A stretch of DNA of 64,000 nucleotides from Beta vulgaris subsp. vulgaris (GCF_026745355.1 NC_079209.1:35377385-35441384), one strand, 5' to 3'; positions 10,919 through 22,503 are shown, counted from the stretch's first letter. Notes: a model not told the origin generated them from the letters alone. Made by a program: numbers and translations.

Positions 10919-11549
10919 ATGAATTTGGTCGGATGGAATGTGCGGGGGCTTAATGACCCTGCTAAAATAAAGGAAGTTAGGCACTTCTTACAAGTTCATA
11001 ATCCACTTTGTTGTGCTCTTTTTGAGACAAGGGTGAAAAGTCATAAAGAGAGTGGCATCCAGAAGAAATTTGGGGCTCAGTGGCAGTGGGTAAGTAACTA
11101 TGATTATTCACCAAGAGGAAGAATTTGGTTTGGCTGGAAACTAGCGGAGGTAGTTGTAGTTGTAATTGAAGCTTCAGAACAATGTATGACCCTCCAAGTC
11201 AGTATGGAAAACAAAAGTTTTACTTTGGTGGCTGTATATGGCTTGCATACCATTAGAGATAGGAAGGAATTGTGGGAGAATTTACTGCATATTAGGAATA
11301 GTAGACATGGTCCCATTTTTATCTTTGGAGATTTCAATGCAATACTTAGAGCAGATGAGAGATGCAATGGTGCTGAGGTTAGCGAAGACTGAGACAATTG
11401 ATTTTAATCAATTTTTACTGGAAGCTAACCTGATAGAGGCTCCTAGCACTGGCTTATTCTATTCCTGAAGTAATAAAGGAGAAGGAAATGATAGAATATG
11501 GAGTAGAATTGACAAAGCTTTCATCAATGAAGAAATGCTGCATGAGTAC
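10919..11549 (+). pseudogene. LINE ORF2, apurinic endonuclease domain (first part)
   Basis: The frame opens with MNLVGWNVRGLNDPAKIKEV, the usual start of plant L1 endonuclease. It carries FETRVK (catalytic Glu region), LVAVYG, and FIFGDFNAILRADER (Asp/Asn active-site box). A frameshift near 11390 moves the reading to another frame (TIDFNQFLLEANLIEAP), a stop codon interrupts at about 11466, and the sequence continues as DRIWSRIDKAFINEEMLHEY up to the insertion at 11550. The remaining SDH motif of the domain lies beyond the insertion at about 14888 (GVSDHTPLV), showing the two halves were once continuous. Confidence 0.9.
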
Positions 11550-12169
11550 TGATGCGAATTTTGTTGGTTCTTTCGATCTCTTTTTGTGTTTTTGTGATTT
11601 ACGAATGAAGTAACTATGAAACTTAAAGGATATTACTCTTAAGTCGCGGTTAAGAGCATAGACAAACAAGTCTCGGTTGTTTGTTTTGGTTTACTACTCG
11701 GAAACCAATTGTTAGCTTACGCTCAACACATGCAATTACGCACTTTCTTTAACTCATCAAACATAACTATTATTATGGCCGAAATTCTTGTTTATATAGT
11801 ACAAGATTCCTAGCTTATCTAGTAAACCTTAAAGATAAATAACAACTAACAAACTTATCTATCTTTATCTTAAGGATAAAGATAAATAACAACCCAAAAC
11901 TTATCTCTAATTCACGCCTATCTTAAAGATAATTATTAAAATAAAACTCCTAATTAGACTCAATGATAAGGAATTAGACTCCTAAATATAATAGGATTCC
12001 TTTATCACTCACACCACTTAAATTAAACGCCTACTAAACAATTAAATTACATAGTCTCCTAACAGAACTAGGACACTATGTACGAATCCTAACAGAACTA
12101 AGACTCTTGGACAGTGGCTGGCTCAGTGTCTGGCACAGTGGCTGGCTCAGTCATCTCCCATCCGTATCA
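11550..12169 (-). repeat. 3' LTR of the TR-GAG-like element
   Basis: 620-bp LTR in TG...CA form (as read on +, TGATGCG...CGTATCA). Nearly identical to 14223-14842; differences include GAAGTAACT against GAATTAACT and GGAAACC against GGAACC. Confidence 0.93.
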
Positions 12170-12199
12170 TCCTCTCTTTCTTGAAAATGATCCTTGTCC

Positions 12200-12601
12200 T
12201 CAAGGGTATTCTAAGCATGGTACGAGGTCAGCACTTCCAAGTGTAGCACATACTCCTTTGCCTAGTAACACTTTGTACGTTGCATAGCCAAGCTTCTTCA
12301 CAATCTTGAACGGTCCCTCATCCATAGGTTCATCGTTCTTGTGATCCAAATGTAGCTTTTGAGCACTAAGGGATAGCCAAACATAATCTCCCTCACTCAT
12401 GCATGGATCTTGACGAAGGTGCAGCAACTTAGCTCGTCTTTCCTTTTTATTTCTTGCGGCATCTAGCTCCTCATCCCTGCACGAACTCATGCATACATGG
12501 CCGAAACCCTCATCTCCCTTGGTCGCAACCTCAGTAGCCTTACGCACCATCTTATTCTTAGGAGGTAAAGGTTTGAGACCAAAACGCTCGCCATCTTTCA
12601 C
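12200..12601 (-). pseudogene. Integrase C-terminal remnant fused downstream of gag-protease
   Basis: In the same frame as the gag-protease ORF and separated from it by a single TAA (12608-12610), this stretch continues KDGERFGLKPLPPKNK. It ends with a segment resembling the C-terminal domain of gypsy integrase (SEGDYVWLSLSAQKL, then EGPFKIVKKLGYATYKVLL). The RT, RNase H and integrase DDE core that normally lie between protease and this tail are missing, so a large deletion joined the two. The TAA could be a point mutation, since related elements have a tyrosine-type codon near there. Whether the fused tail is translated is unknown. Confidence 0.7.
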
Positions 12602-12607
12602 CAGAGA

Positions 12608-14050
12608 TTAGATGTTATCTCGACCATGGTGTATCACATGGCGATACGATTGCCATGGACACCCAAGCAATAAATCACACACACTCATTGGGACAACATC
12701 AAACCACAACTGATCCATGTATGTGCCTACCCTAAATCCTACTAATGCTCGCTTATTCACCAACACGCCACCATCATCATTCAACCAACTCAACTTGTAA
12801 GGTCTAGGGTGTATTTGCGTAGGTATCTTTAATGAATGCACCACAGATTGAGCAACAACATTAGTGCACGAACCCGAATCAATAATAAAATTGCACGTCT
12901 TACCATTGATCAAGCACCTTGATTCAAACAAATTTTGACGTTGCTCATGCTCGTCCTCCTCGACAGATTGTACCACCAATGCACGCCTAAGGATCATGCC
13001 TCTCCTCTCGTTCCTCTCCTCTTCTGGATGCACCAAGTTGGTACTAAACAAGGCAGCCTCCATCTCTTCAAAGTCATTAGCAGCCTTATTGTTAGCCAAT
13101 AACCTCGTTTCCTCCTCTTGTTGTTTCATTAACAGCGCATGGTGTTCCTCCACCGAAACAAGCACCATGTTCGGGCATTGGCGGGCTATGTGCCCATGTC
13201 CTTGGCACTTAAAACATTGCTTTTCCTTCATGCTCACTTGTCCTGGGGTCAAAGGTCCTTGCTTTGGCTTCAAATCCCCCATCACAGTCGCGTCTATAGC
13301 CTTGCCCCTATCTAAAGTGTCAAACTTTTCAGATAGTTTGGAACTCTCGATCTTATGCGTAAAAGAAGGCTTAAAAGTCCTCGCCTTTGCAGCTTTAAGT
13401 TGCCTCTCAACCTTCACAGCCAACTCGCATGCTTCATCAACCGAGAAAAAAGGTTGCAACTCCACTCTATTGCTAATTTCTAAGTTCAGGCCCACAAGAA
13501 ACTTCGAAATCTTTTTCTCCTCAACATCCTTGCAATCACAAGCCAAGGATAACCTCTCAAACTCCTTGATGTACCCTTCGACATCCATACTTCCTTGCTG
13601 CAAAGTATTAAATTTGTGGAACAAGTCTTGTTTATACGTTCTTGGGACAAACCGTTTCCTCATCTTTAATTTCAAGTCATCCCATGAACTAATCTTATCC
13701 TTCCCTTCTCTTTCTTGTCTCATCTGCATGTTGTCAAACCAAAGAGAACCAAGTTTAGACAACTTGAGCACGGCATAAGTGTATGCCTTATGATCATTCA
13801 CACCCTTGTGTTCAAAGATCCTATCAAGCTTTCGCTCCCACTCCAAATAAGCCTCTGGATCTAGTGCTCCATCAAACTTAGGAAAATCCCCAAGTTTAAT
13901 TGAGTCCCCCTTTGATGCTCGTGCTCCATCATTCTTATTATTGACAGCCTCTAATGTCAAAAGAGAGAGTGCCCCTTGAAAAGATTCGTACTGTCTTTGA
14001 AGGGCCTCCAACATAGCATCCCTCTTTTTGTCTGCTTCACTTTCTCCCAT
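12608..14050 (-). CDS. Gag-protease of a non-autonomous LTR element, intact 480-codon ORF
   Basis: Uninterrupted ORF starting MGESEADKKRDAMLEALQ. Residues about 55-230 form a retrotransposon gag domain (FPKFDGALDPEAYLEWERKL, then WDDLKLKMRKRFVP and FNTLQQGSMDVEGYIKEFERL). Near residue 280 is one CCHC zinc knuckle (CFKCQGHGHIARQC, CX2CX4HX4C). Near residue 390 is a retroviral-type aspartic protease (FIIDSGSCTNV, catalytic D-S-G) with DLLLGCPWQ farther on. The product would form the particle and cleave it. The ORF lies between the two LTRs and starts about 170 bases inside the 5' LTR, as expected. It is the only long intact retroelement frame in the window, fitting recent insertion. Confidence 0.92.
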   Translation of the reverse strand: MGESEADKKRDAMLEALQRQYESFQGALSLLTLEAVNNKNDGARASKGDSIKLGDFPKFDGALDPEAYLEWERKLDRIFEHKGVNDHKAYTYAVLKLSKLGSLWFDNMQMRQEREGKDKISSWDDLKLKMRKRFVPRTYKQDLFHKFNTLQQGSMDVEGYIKEFERLSLACDCKDVEEKKISKFLVGLNLEISNRVELQPFFSVDEACELAVKVERQLKAAKARTFKPSFTHKIESSKLSEKFDTLDRGKAIDATVMGDLKPKQGPLTPGQVSMKEKQCFKCQGHGHIARQCPNMVLVSVEEHHALLMKQQEEETRLLANNKAANDFEEMEAALFSTNLVHPEEERNERRGMILRRALVVQSVEEDEHEQRQNLFESRCLINGKTCNFIIDSGSCTNVVAQSVVHSLKIPTQIHPRPYKLSWLNDDGGVLVNKRALVGFRVGTYMDQLWFDVVPMSVCDLLLGCPWQSYRHVIHHGRDNI

Positions 14051-14222
14051 CGTAATGCTGAATATTTTGCTTCACTGCGACTTCGTTATAGGTCGGATTA
14101 GGCTGAAATTTTCACACAATGTAACCTTGTATGTTAGCTATCCACAAAACTAAAAAAATTCAAATTACGACGTCACACGCGCCGTCACGCGCCACCACAA
14201 TGACCCTTGCTCTAATACCACT

Positions 14223-14842
14223 TGATGCGATTTTTGTTGGTTCTTTCGATCTCTTTTTGTGTTTTTGTGATTTACGAATGAATTAACTATGAAACTTAAA
14301 GGATATTACTCTTAAGTCGCGGTTAAGAGCATAGACAAACAAGTCTCAGTTGTTTGTTTTGGTTTACTACTCGGAACCAATTGTTAGCTTACGCTCAACA
14401 CATGCAATTACGCACTTTCTTTAACTCATCAAACATAACTATTATTATGGCCGAAATTCTTGTTTATATAGTACAAGATTCCTAGCTTATCTAGTAAACC
14501 TTAAAATATAAATAACAACTAACAAACTTATCTATCTTTATCTTAAGGATAAAGATAAATAACAACCCAAAACTTATCTCTAATTCACGCCTATCTTAAA
14601 GATAATTATTAAAATAAAACTCCTAATTAGACTCAATGATAAGGAATTAGACTCCTACATATAATAGGATTCCTTTATCACTCACACCACTTAAATTAAA
14701 CGCCTACTAAACAATTAAATTACATAGTCCCCTAACAGAACTAGGACACTATGTACGAATCCTAACAGAACTAGGACTCTTGGCCAGTGGCTGGCTCAGT
14801 GTCTGGCACAGTGGCTGGCACAGTCATCTCCCATCCGTATCA
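14223..14842 (-). repeat. 5' LTR of the TR-GAG-like element
   Basis: 620-bp partner of 11550-12169 and bordered by the same AGTAC duplication. The PBS lies just inside (minus sense, left of 14223), which fixes this copy as the 5' LTR. Confidence 0.93.
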
Positions 14843-14847
14843 AGTAC

Positions 14848-16527
14848 CCTGAAATAGTTGTTAGCTACCTACCTGAGGGTGTTTCTGATCATACCCCTTT
14901 GGTGGTTAGATGTACTCAACAAGGTGCTAAGAAAGGAAGGCCTTTCAAGTTCAGGAATTTTATGGCTAATGAAGCAGGTTTTGTTCCACTTATTCAAGAT
15001 GTGTGGCAACAGAATGGCAGGGGTGGTAAATTGAAACACATCGGGGATAATCTCACAAAGGTTAAGCAAGAGATAAAAGCTTTACACTCTAAGCAGTTCT
15101 CTCATGCTCATGTTAAAGTGGCTGAATTCCGATCTCAGTTGGAGCAAGTGCAAAGGGATCCTTCCATGACAAATGCAGTTGAAACCCAGAAGCTTGAAAG
15201 AGATACTATTAAGAGCTTGAGATATTGGTCACATATTGAAGACGGTATCTTACACCAAAAATCGAGAATTAACTGGATTACTCAAGGAGACAGTAACACA
15301 AGTTCTTCTTTGCTGCTGTCAAAGTTAGGAAGGCTCAAAATAGTATTAATATGCTACAAGGTGAACAAGGGATCATCACTAAGCCAGAGGATATTCATAA
15401 GGAGCTGGTGCAGTTCTATCAAAATCTTCTTGGCACAAGTGCAAGCTCCCTAGAAGCTATTGACCTTCCTGTTGTGAGAAAAGGTCCTACTATAAGCTTG
15501 GAAGCTAGCAGGTGCTTGATTGAGCCTGTTAGAGCAAATGAAATAGGTAATGCTTTTAGTAATATTGGTGATAACAAGGCCCCTGGTGTAGATGGTTTTA
15601 ATGCTTTGTTTTCAAGAAAATTTAGCACTTAATTAATACTGATGTTTATCAAGGTTTTCAAGAGTTCCTTCAAGCTGCTGAATTGTATAGGCCTATGAAT
15701 ATCACTCTCATCATTTTAATTCCTAAAGTGACCCAGGCTATGCACCCTAAAGAATATAGGCCTATAGCTTGTTGCACAATGCTATACAAAATCATAGCCA
15801 AAGTCCTCACTAACAGGCTAGGGTAGGTGATTTCAGAGGTGGTTAATCCATCTCAAGCTGGTTTTATTCCTGGAAGATATATTGCTAATAACATACTTCT
15901 AGCAACTGAACTACTCATGGGGTATTCAAGATCACATATTTCACCTAGATGTGTGATCAAAGTTGATATCAAGAAGGCTTATGACTCTGTGGAATGGCCT
16001 TTCCTAGAAACTATGATGGCTGAATTGGGGTTTCCAAGGCAGTGGGTTCAATGGATCATGGCATGTGTATAGAGTGTCTCTTATTCTGTACAACTCAATG
16101 GTATCCCCTCCAAGCCTTTCCAAGCAAAAAAAGGACTTAGGCAGGGTGACCCACTCTCACCATTTCTCTTTGCAATAAGTATGGAGTACTTAAGTACGTG
16201 CCTCGGAGATTTACATGATGATGCTGACTTTCTATTCCATCCTAAGTGTAAAAGAATCAAGTTAAATCACCTTATGTTTGCAGAGGACTTATTGTTATTT
16301 GCTAGGGTTGATTATAATTCAGTTAATAAAATTATGCAAGCTTTTAGAAAGTTTTCTAGAGCCTCTGGCCTTGAGGCAAGTGTTGAAAACAGCTGTATCT
16401 ACTTTGCTTGTCTGAGGAGGGAGGAAGCTACTGAAATAGTTGCAGTGTCCCTCCTAATGGGTGAATTACCCTTTAGATACTTGGGTGTCCCTCTGGCAGC
16501 TAGGAAACTCAATTGCAAGAGACCTTA
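14848..16527 (+). pseudogene. LINE ORF2, end of endonuclease and reverse transcriptase (second part)
   Basis: Continues the LINE after the inserted element: PEIVVSYLPEGVSDHTPLV (endonuclease SDH), a linker ending in SRINWITQGDSNT, then RT blocks NKAPGVDGFNALF (about 15570), YRPIACCTMLYKIIAKVL (about 15755), NPSQAGFIPGR (about 15845), VIKVDIKKAYDSVEW (about 15955, first catalytic Asp) and GLRQGDPLSPFLF (about 16135). The catalytic box reads FAEDLLLF near 16280 where the family has FADDLL, so one catalytic Asp is replaced by Glu. Frameshifts near 15305 and 15630 and stops near 15823 and 16070 also break it. It ends at YLGVPLAARKLNCKRP, after which the 3' UTR begins. Confidence 0.9.
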
Positions 16528-16669
16528 GCTAACCGGCTTTTTCTAGTGAGATTCTTGTTCTTCTGTTGTTCAGCCTTTTTGTGGGTTGTGGTTTGTTAGC
16601 CTAAGTTGTAACTCTCCAAAAAAGTTTTTTTTTTGGTTTGCAATAACAATTTTGAATTGCCAAAAAAAA
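16528..16669 (+). other. LINE 3' UTR and oligo-A tail
   Basis: A T/G-rich tract ending TTGCC followed by an A-run at 16662-16670, which marks the LINE's 3' end against the resumed Tekay LTR. Confidence 0.7.
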
Positions 16670-16675
16670 AACTTT

Positions 16676-19038
16676 AAAAACAAACAACAATGTTAATGTT
16701 AACTTCAACCCAAAATTATAAATGTATCTACTATAAAACAATAAATAAATCAATATGCTATACAAGCTCTCCATTCCCTAAACTCCATGATGCATCATCT
16801 GCACACCTATAGATGCCAATGCACTAGAGAAACTGCTCACCAAGAATGGATCATCACATGATCAATAAAGCAAAGCCATGATCAGCACATACAAATAAAG
16901 CACGTAGTTAGCAAAATTGAGTACTGCATAATAATAATAAACATCCCTAACATGATACTAATGAATAATAAGCAGGAATAAACAACAACATAACAATTTG
17001 CAGATAACTTTTACTAAACTAAATTTTAACAATTTTTTTTATTATTTTAATGGAATAGTCATTGGATCAAGTTGTCTAACTAAAACCAACATTCACCTAG
17101 GAAGACGAAATACGAGCGTGACTCTGTATTCCAAATGACCTACGATATCGGGGAACCTTTAAAATAAAAATAGGAACGGTGATCAATCCAATTCCCAGAA
17201 AAAGCCATGGTCCGCTCACCATGTACCCCAACTCCTGATTGTCCAACTTCAGATGTGCTCCAGTCTAAAGTTTATTACTATCCAAGTTTTCCTTTACATG
17301 ATTTACCAACTATTACTTGTTATGACACACAAGCAATACAAATAATATATAATCAAACATCCACAACTTTATTTCTTTTATCTTAAGATTAAATAAATGA
17401 TCATACATTAATTCCTTCTTTAATCCAATCCTTCTTATTTGTTGAACCTAGCCAACAACCAACTTACCTTTCAAAAGTATAAATTATCAACTTACCAAAT
17501 AAGGCCCACAATCCTCATAGAGTAGTGAAAAGGGAACACATGATTCAATTATGATCCAAATCAATAAATATATATTAATTGCCTCATGTGAATTAATGAA
17601 TAAAGTTCACAACCAACATGCTTGCATCAATCTTCCATACAAACATGATATAAATCTCATACTTAACATGTTTGCACACAAGCATAAAAAATGTAAAATC
17701 CAATCATAATAGCAATCATATATGAACTCACAAAGTTCCTATACATGATAGTACATAACTTTCCTTCCTAAAATCATGATACTAAATCAAACAACACGTA
17801 GGTGTGTACGTACCTTGTGTATAGAAACTGATAGGCCACTTTAACAACTTTAGAAGTCGCCTAGAGAGAAATCTCTGCCTAAAACAACCAATAAATTTAT
17901 AATCAATACTCCAAATAAATTCCAACAACTTTAGAATACTTTCAGTCTCCTTTAAAAATACTAAAAAGTTATTTTCATCATTATAACTTCAATTACTTAT
18001 ATTCCTTAGCATAGTACTACTACACTAGTTATCAAAATCCATAAAACCCCATCAATAACAACCCTTTTGAAATTCCAGCATGATATAATTTATATAACTC
18101 CCTTTAAATATACTTAAACATGCTTAAATTCATAAATTTACTCAATTTCATAATTTATAACATACTACTATGATTTTACGATCTTTAACACCTTAAAAAT
18201 CCATGCTTTGATAATCAAAATTCTAATTTAAACATAACAATCAAATCTGAATTTTTATTCTTTCAATATATAGTTTATATAATCATAGCTTCATCATTAA
18301 AACAGTAAATCAAAGCTTCTAATCATAATTAGTACTGAAACAAAACATAAAAACATAATCTTTAATCAAAACTTCAGGAAGAAGAATACCAACAGACGAA
18401 GAAAGAACAAGGAAGGAGCACCGGCCGAACGACAGCAGCAGCGGCGACAACACGTGGTCGGCGGCGGTGGTGGTGTGAAGTAGGGGGATTTCTTGTTGAG
18501 GAAGAAAGTGTTTCTTGGAAGAGAAGAAAAGAAGAGAGAGAGGAAAAATCGTGAAGAGGGAGAAGGAAACTAGGAAGGTTGGTTTTCTTGTGAGGGAGGA
18601 GAGAGAAAGTTTTTGTGTGGGTAAAATATTTGGGTTTAAAGTATTTAGGAAAATTTGTCAAAAAAAACCTTTTGAAAGTTCAATTTTACGAGAAAAAACC
18701 TTTTAAAAGTATGTTTTAAGTAGAGTTAAAGGATGAATAGGATTGAGGAATAAAACTCCTAACATAACTAGAAGTCCCTTTTTCTAGTCCAATTAGTATT
18801 TAGATTCCTCAAGTCTATTTAAACTCCTTTTTCAGATCCAAAAAGTATTTCAAATGTTTTTCAAAGCATGCCATAAAAAAATATTTAAACTTCCTTAAAT
18901 CCTTAAAATAATTCCTTTGACTTTCAAAATAATCAACCTTTTAAATAAATAAATTATTTTAAATTAAATTATATTTAAATATAAATATGTATATACTAAA
19001 ATATATTCATAAAATCCATAAATTTACGGGGGATTACA
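16676..19038 (-). repeat. Main part of the 3' LTR of Tekay element E
   Basis: Reverse-complement sequence matching the LTRs of element A (for example GGCATGCTTTGAAAAAC in minus sense near 18865, and the GATCATGGCTTTG stretch near 16875). In minus sense it begins TGTAATCCCCCGT at 19038. It joins 10667-10835 across the LINE to give one LTR of about 2.5 kb. A purine-rich block at 18500-18610 corresponds to the CT-rich leader of A after its TATA box. ORFs here (18374-18661 and 18515-18706) are LTR sequence, not genes. Confidence 0.85.
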
Positions 19039-20144
19039 GTCTACCCCTCTTAAAAGAAGTTTCGTTCCGAAACTTGACACAAAATTCCCATATTTCGAAA
19101 TATTTGATCTAAATTATCATTTGAGAAATACTTGCGTTACTCTTGAACACATTTTTCTATGCGGAGAATCTATTTTTTTTGCACCAATATGTGCAAATCA
19201 CCAAAATAAGCATAAAAAAGCGCGAAATTCTATCGCATTCTACCCCCTTGAAGAAAACGAGTTACGCCCTCGTAACTCACCTCAAAGAATGATTCTGGAT
19301 ATTTCTTCTTCATGTAATCTTCGGCTTCCCACGTTGCCTCTTTAGACTCGTGGTTAGACCAAAGTACTTCCATGATATGGACATCCTTATTGCTTGTACT
19401 ACGCACCTTTCTGGCAAGAATCTTCACAGGCCTTTCATCACAGTTGAGGCTACTATAATTCTGTATCCTGTTAGCCTCCAGAACATGACGCTCATCAGGG
19501 ATATAACGCTTGAGTTGGGAAATGTGGAACATATCATGCATCTTTTCAAACTCCATTACCAATGCCAACCTATAGGTTACTTTCCCAATTCTCTCCAAAA
19601 TCTCATATGGGCCTACATATTTGGCACTTAACTTGCCATTTTTCCCAAATCTCATGACGCCCTAAGTTGGTGATACTTTCAAAAACACTTTATCACCTAC
19701 TACGAACTCATCTTCTCAACGTTTTAAGTCGGTATAACTCTTTTGCCTATCTTGAGAAACTTGAATTCTAGCCTGAATCAATTTGACATTCTTGACGGTT
19801 TCCTCAATAAACTCTATCCCCAAGACTATATTCTCACTAAAGTTATTCCAGCAAATGGGACTTCTACACTTCCGTTCATATAGTGCCTCAAAAGGTACCA
19901 TCTTAATGCTCGCATGATAGCTATTGCTACATGAAAATTAAATTGAGTCTAATTGGTCCTCCCAACTACCTTGGAAATTAATAGCGCACGCTCTCAACAT
20001 ATCCTCTAGGGTTCCTTAGTCCGCTCAGTCTGACCATCATTCGCAGGGTGAAAGTTTGTACTCATCGTTAATGTTTTCCTAAGATTTAATTGAACCTTTT
20101 TCCAAAATTTTGAGAGGAATCTCGAATCACGATCAAACTTAATA
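19039..20144 (-). pseudogene. Tekay E: integrase C-terminal region and chromodomain
   Basis: Next to the LTR at 19039 is the polypurine tract (minus-sense TTTTAAGAGGGGTAGAC). The polyprotein tail at 19655-19230 reads RFGKNGKLSAKYVGPYEIL, HDMFHISQLKRYIP and VKILARKVRSTSNKDV followed by LWSNHESKEATWEAED, the chromodomain typical of Tekay-type chromoviruses. It is thought to guide integration toward modified histones. Upstream are APYxxLYERKCRSPICWNNFSENI-type integrase sequence at 19901-19716 and FDRDSRFLSKFWKKVQLN at 20144-20030. Stops at about 19660 and 19990 break the frame. The integrase continues at 22734 beyond the inserted solo LTR. Confidence 0.88.
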
Positions 20145-22051
20145 TGTAACACCCCCAAAATCCATACACGTCTACGACTACGTCGCATCTTTGGGAGTGT
20201 TACCTCCGCGATGAAACGCAAGGCTTATTTTAACTCAAATCATTGTCTCGAAAACTGAAATGCACTGGAAATAAAAATGTAACTACAACTCTGGAATCAT
20301 CAACGACTCCTTTTATTCAAACCACAAACTAATTAATTAGTAAATCATAATAGTCTTATAATACTTAATTAATACGCTTTAAAGTTCAAAGACTAATGAC
20401 TATCTCCTGTATGCTCAGTATCATGCAGTAGCACCAGTACACCTAGTCTGCTCCCCATTGTAGCATCAATGGTTCATCACAGATCAACAAACACACAATA
20501 ACACACAATCAGCTTTGCTGATTACATAGTAAACCATTGAATGCATACAAACATAAACAAAGCAATAATGATCATTCCTAGACATGATACTACAATAGCA
20601 TTACATCCTTTACTTTTTATTTAGTTGGCCGCGAACGGGCACCGTCATCTTATTAGAATCATAAGGGCTACTTAATCCTTAATAAAAAACTTGGTCTATT
20701 AGATGAAATGCAAATACGGTTTCGTTCCGTCTCCACATCCATTACCTTAGTATGCATACCCCCAAGATCGTACGGAACCTTTTGCCTACTTGAGTTATCA
20801 AAATTTATAAGGACACTACTGTCGTCACAGTAGGCCTGCGTAGGAGTGTAGAACAAGTCCCACATTCCCCCCATTGTTCATCACTTGAAGGGAGTCCAGC
20901 TACAAGTTTATTGCCATAGTTCATTCTTAATACTGTCCATTCATACCACAATAAGATAGAATCATTTAACCTGTTTTCTTAGATACATTACTTAAATCTT
21001 TTCTCTTGTAACACTCTTGTTACACCATGGATCAAATAATACGAATCCAATGCTCATGTTCATAATATGATAGAATTACGCATTACAATGCCACATATCG
21101 ATTTCCAATCATAAACATGTTACCAAACAATCTCAACAATCAAAATCGTTCCCTATCATGATTCTAGGTTCCGATATAATAAATCACAACCTAACATGAT
21201 ACTAGTACTTGCAACTAAACTGATATGTGTACGTACTTTGTAACGGAGAATTTTCGCTGTCTTAGTCAAATGTTCCGTTTATGAAATTGGGACCTAAACG
21301 AATAAGGGAATACTTCAGTGCTACGTCCTTGATAATATTATCAAATAATACGTGACTAACTATCTCGACTTAGTAATTCGAAGTATAAACGATAGGTAAT
21401 CTCATTGTTTATTAACTTCCTTTTCTTTCCTACTCTAATGAGCTTAGCGTCTTTTAAGAGTCAATGTTAGTGAGCCGAACTGATTTTAGTTAGTTTAATA
21501 ATCCAATACCTTTACCAAATCCATTCAATTCTTATGTCCAATACTCCTAAAATCAGGTTCGAATAGCAAGGTCATTATAACTTTCCGTCTAAAAATCAAT
21601 AAACTACTTTCTTTACTTCACACCTTACTTAATTACAAAACCTTAAATCAGATTTACAACTTACATCAAATAAATAACTTAAACTAATTACACAACTTAA
21701 TTAATTACTAATTTACTTAAATTACAATTTAATTAACTTACAACTTAAATTACTAGAAAAACAGAATAATACATATTATAACTAATATAATATCATATTA
21801 TAAATATTAGGTTTTATACCACTTAATCTCGCTGGCAACCGACTTCCGGCGACCGACTTCCGGCAACGACACACAACGATACCTCGCCTACTCGAACGAT
21901 CAAAACTTCACACAACCGAAGCCCTCGCGCACGCCAACACGACAGCAACAACAAGTCTCGCACCAGCCCCTCGAACGCACCACACTCAAACCATCCTTGG
22001 TTCTCACACGCACATCAGCGACGCACCACGTTCCTTCGTACCACTTCATTC

Positions 22052-22135
22052 GCTCGCTCGCAAACCCTCGATCCTCGCGCAGACTCGATGCTCGCTCGCA
22101 AACCCTCGATCCTCGCACAGACTCGATGCTCGCTC
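22052..22135. repeat. 38-bp tandem repeat inside the solo LTR, about 2.2 copies
   Basis: The unit starting GCTCGCTCGCAAACCCTCGA occurs at 22052-22089 and 22090-22127 with a single G/A difference, followed by a partial third copy GCTCGCTC. It lies in a GC-rich segment (about 21840-22340) that contrasts with the AT-rich rest of the LTR. Confidence 0.9.
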
Positions 22136-22503
22136 TGCCAATTTACCTTGAACATCGCACGCACACATGACACATAACACACTCGAGCCACTAGCCTCGA
22201 TCGTCGCACAAATCGCTTGAACACCACTCCATGCCCAGCCTCGATGCCCTCGACACTCGCACAAACCCTCGAACCACGATCCTCTGCACTCGATATTCAC
22301 ACCCGCTCGCGTAGACGACCTCGTCGCAGTACTCGCACGCCTTCAACGAGGCTCAGATGAAAGAAACAACGAAGGAGAAGGAGGGAGAGAGAGAGAGAGA
22401 AACGGCTAGGACAGAGAGAAATTGAGAGAGAAGTAGAGAGGACGGCTGAGAGGGAGAATTAGGGTTCTAATTTTTTTTTTTTCCTTTTTTTCCTTATTCT
22501 CTC

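Larger units (their letters stand above)
11550..14842 (-). mobile_element. Young TR-GAG-like LTR element lacking RT, RNase H and most of integrase
   Basis: A complete small LTR element inserted in the LINE, flanked by the perfect 5-bp duplication AGTAC (11545-11549 and 14843-14847). Both LTRs are 620 bp (11550-12169 and 14223-14842) and differ at only about ten positions by eye, so insertion was recent. In minus-strand sense the LTR starts TGATACGG. The primer-binding site TGGTATTAGAGC lies just inside the 5' LTR near 14209-14220 (iMet type), and an AAGAAAGAGAGGA polypurine tract precedes the 3' LTR near 12170. The internal region is 2,053 bp and encodes gag-protease followed by an integrase C-terminal remnant. 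RT, RNase H and the integrase core are absent, so movement would need enzymes from an autonomous relative. Confidence 0.92.
10836..16669 (+). mobile_element. L1-type LINE inserted in the E LTR, itself split by an LTR element
   Basis: A + strand non-LTR retrotransposon made of an endonuclease part (10919-11549), an inserted TR-GAG-like element (11550-14842), and the remainder with reverse transcriptase (14848-16527). It ends in a short 3' UTR and an oligo-A run at 16662-16670. The same AACTTT hexamer borders both sides (10830-10835 and 16670-16675), consistent with a short target-site duplication. The 5' end is truncated, since no ORF1 is seen, and the C-terminal zinc-finger region of ORF2 is absent, so the copy was probably deleted internally before the 3' UTR. 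Confidence 0.85.

Noticed and set aside
12996..13778. 260-codon + strand ORF
   Set aside because: It is the antisense shadow of the gag-protease ORF on the minus strand; the Cys/Ser-rich translation has no domain.
21900..22300. Three overlapping Arg/Glu/Ser-rich ORFs
   Set aside because: They translate the GC-rich tandem repeat of the solo LTR in different frames.
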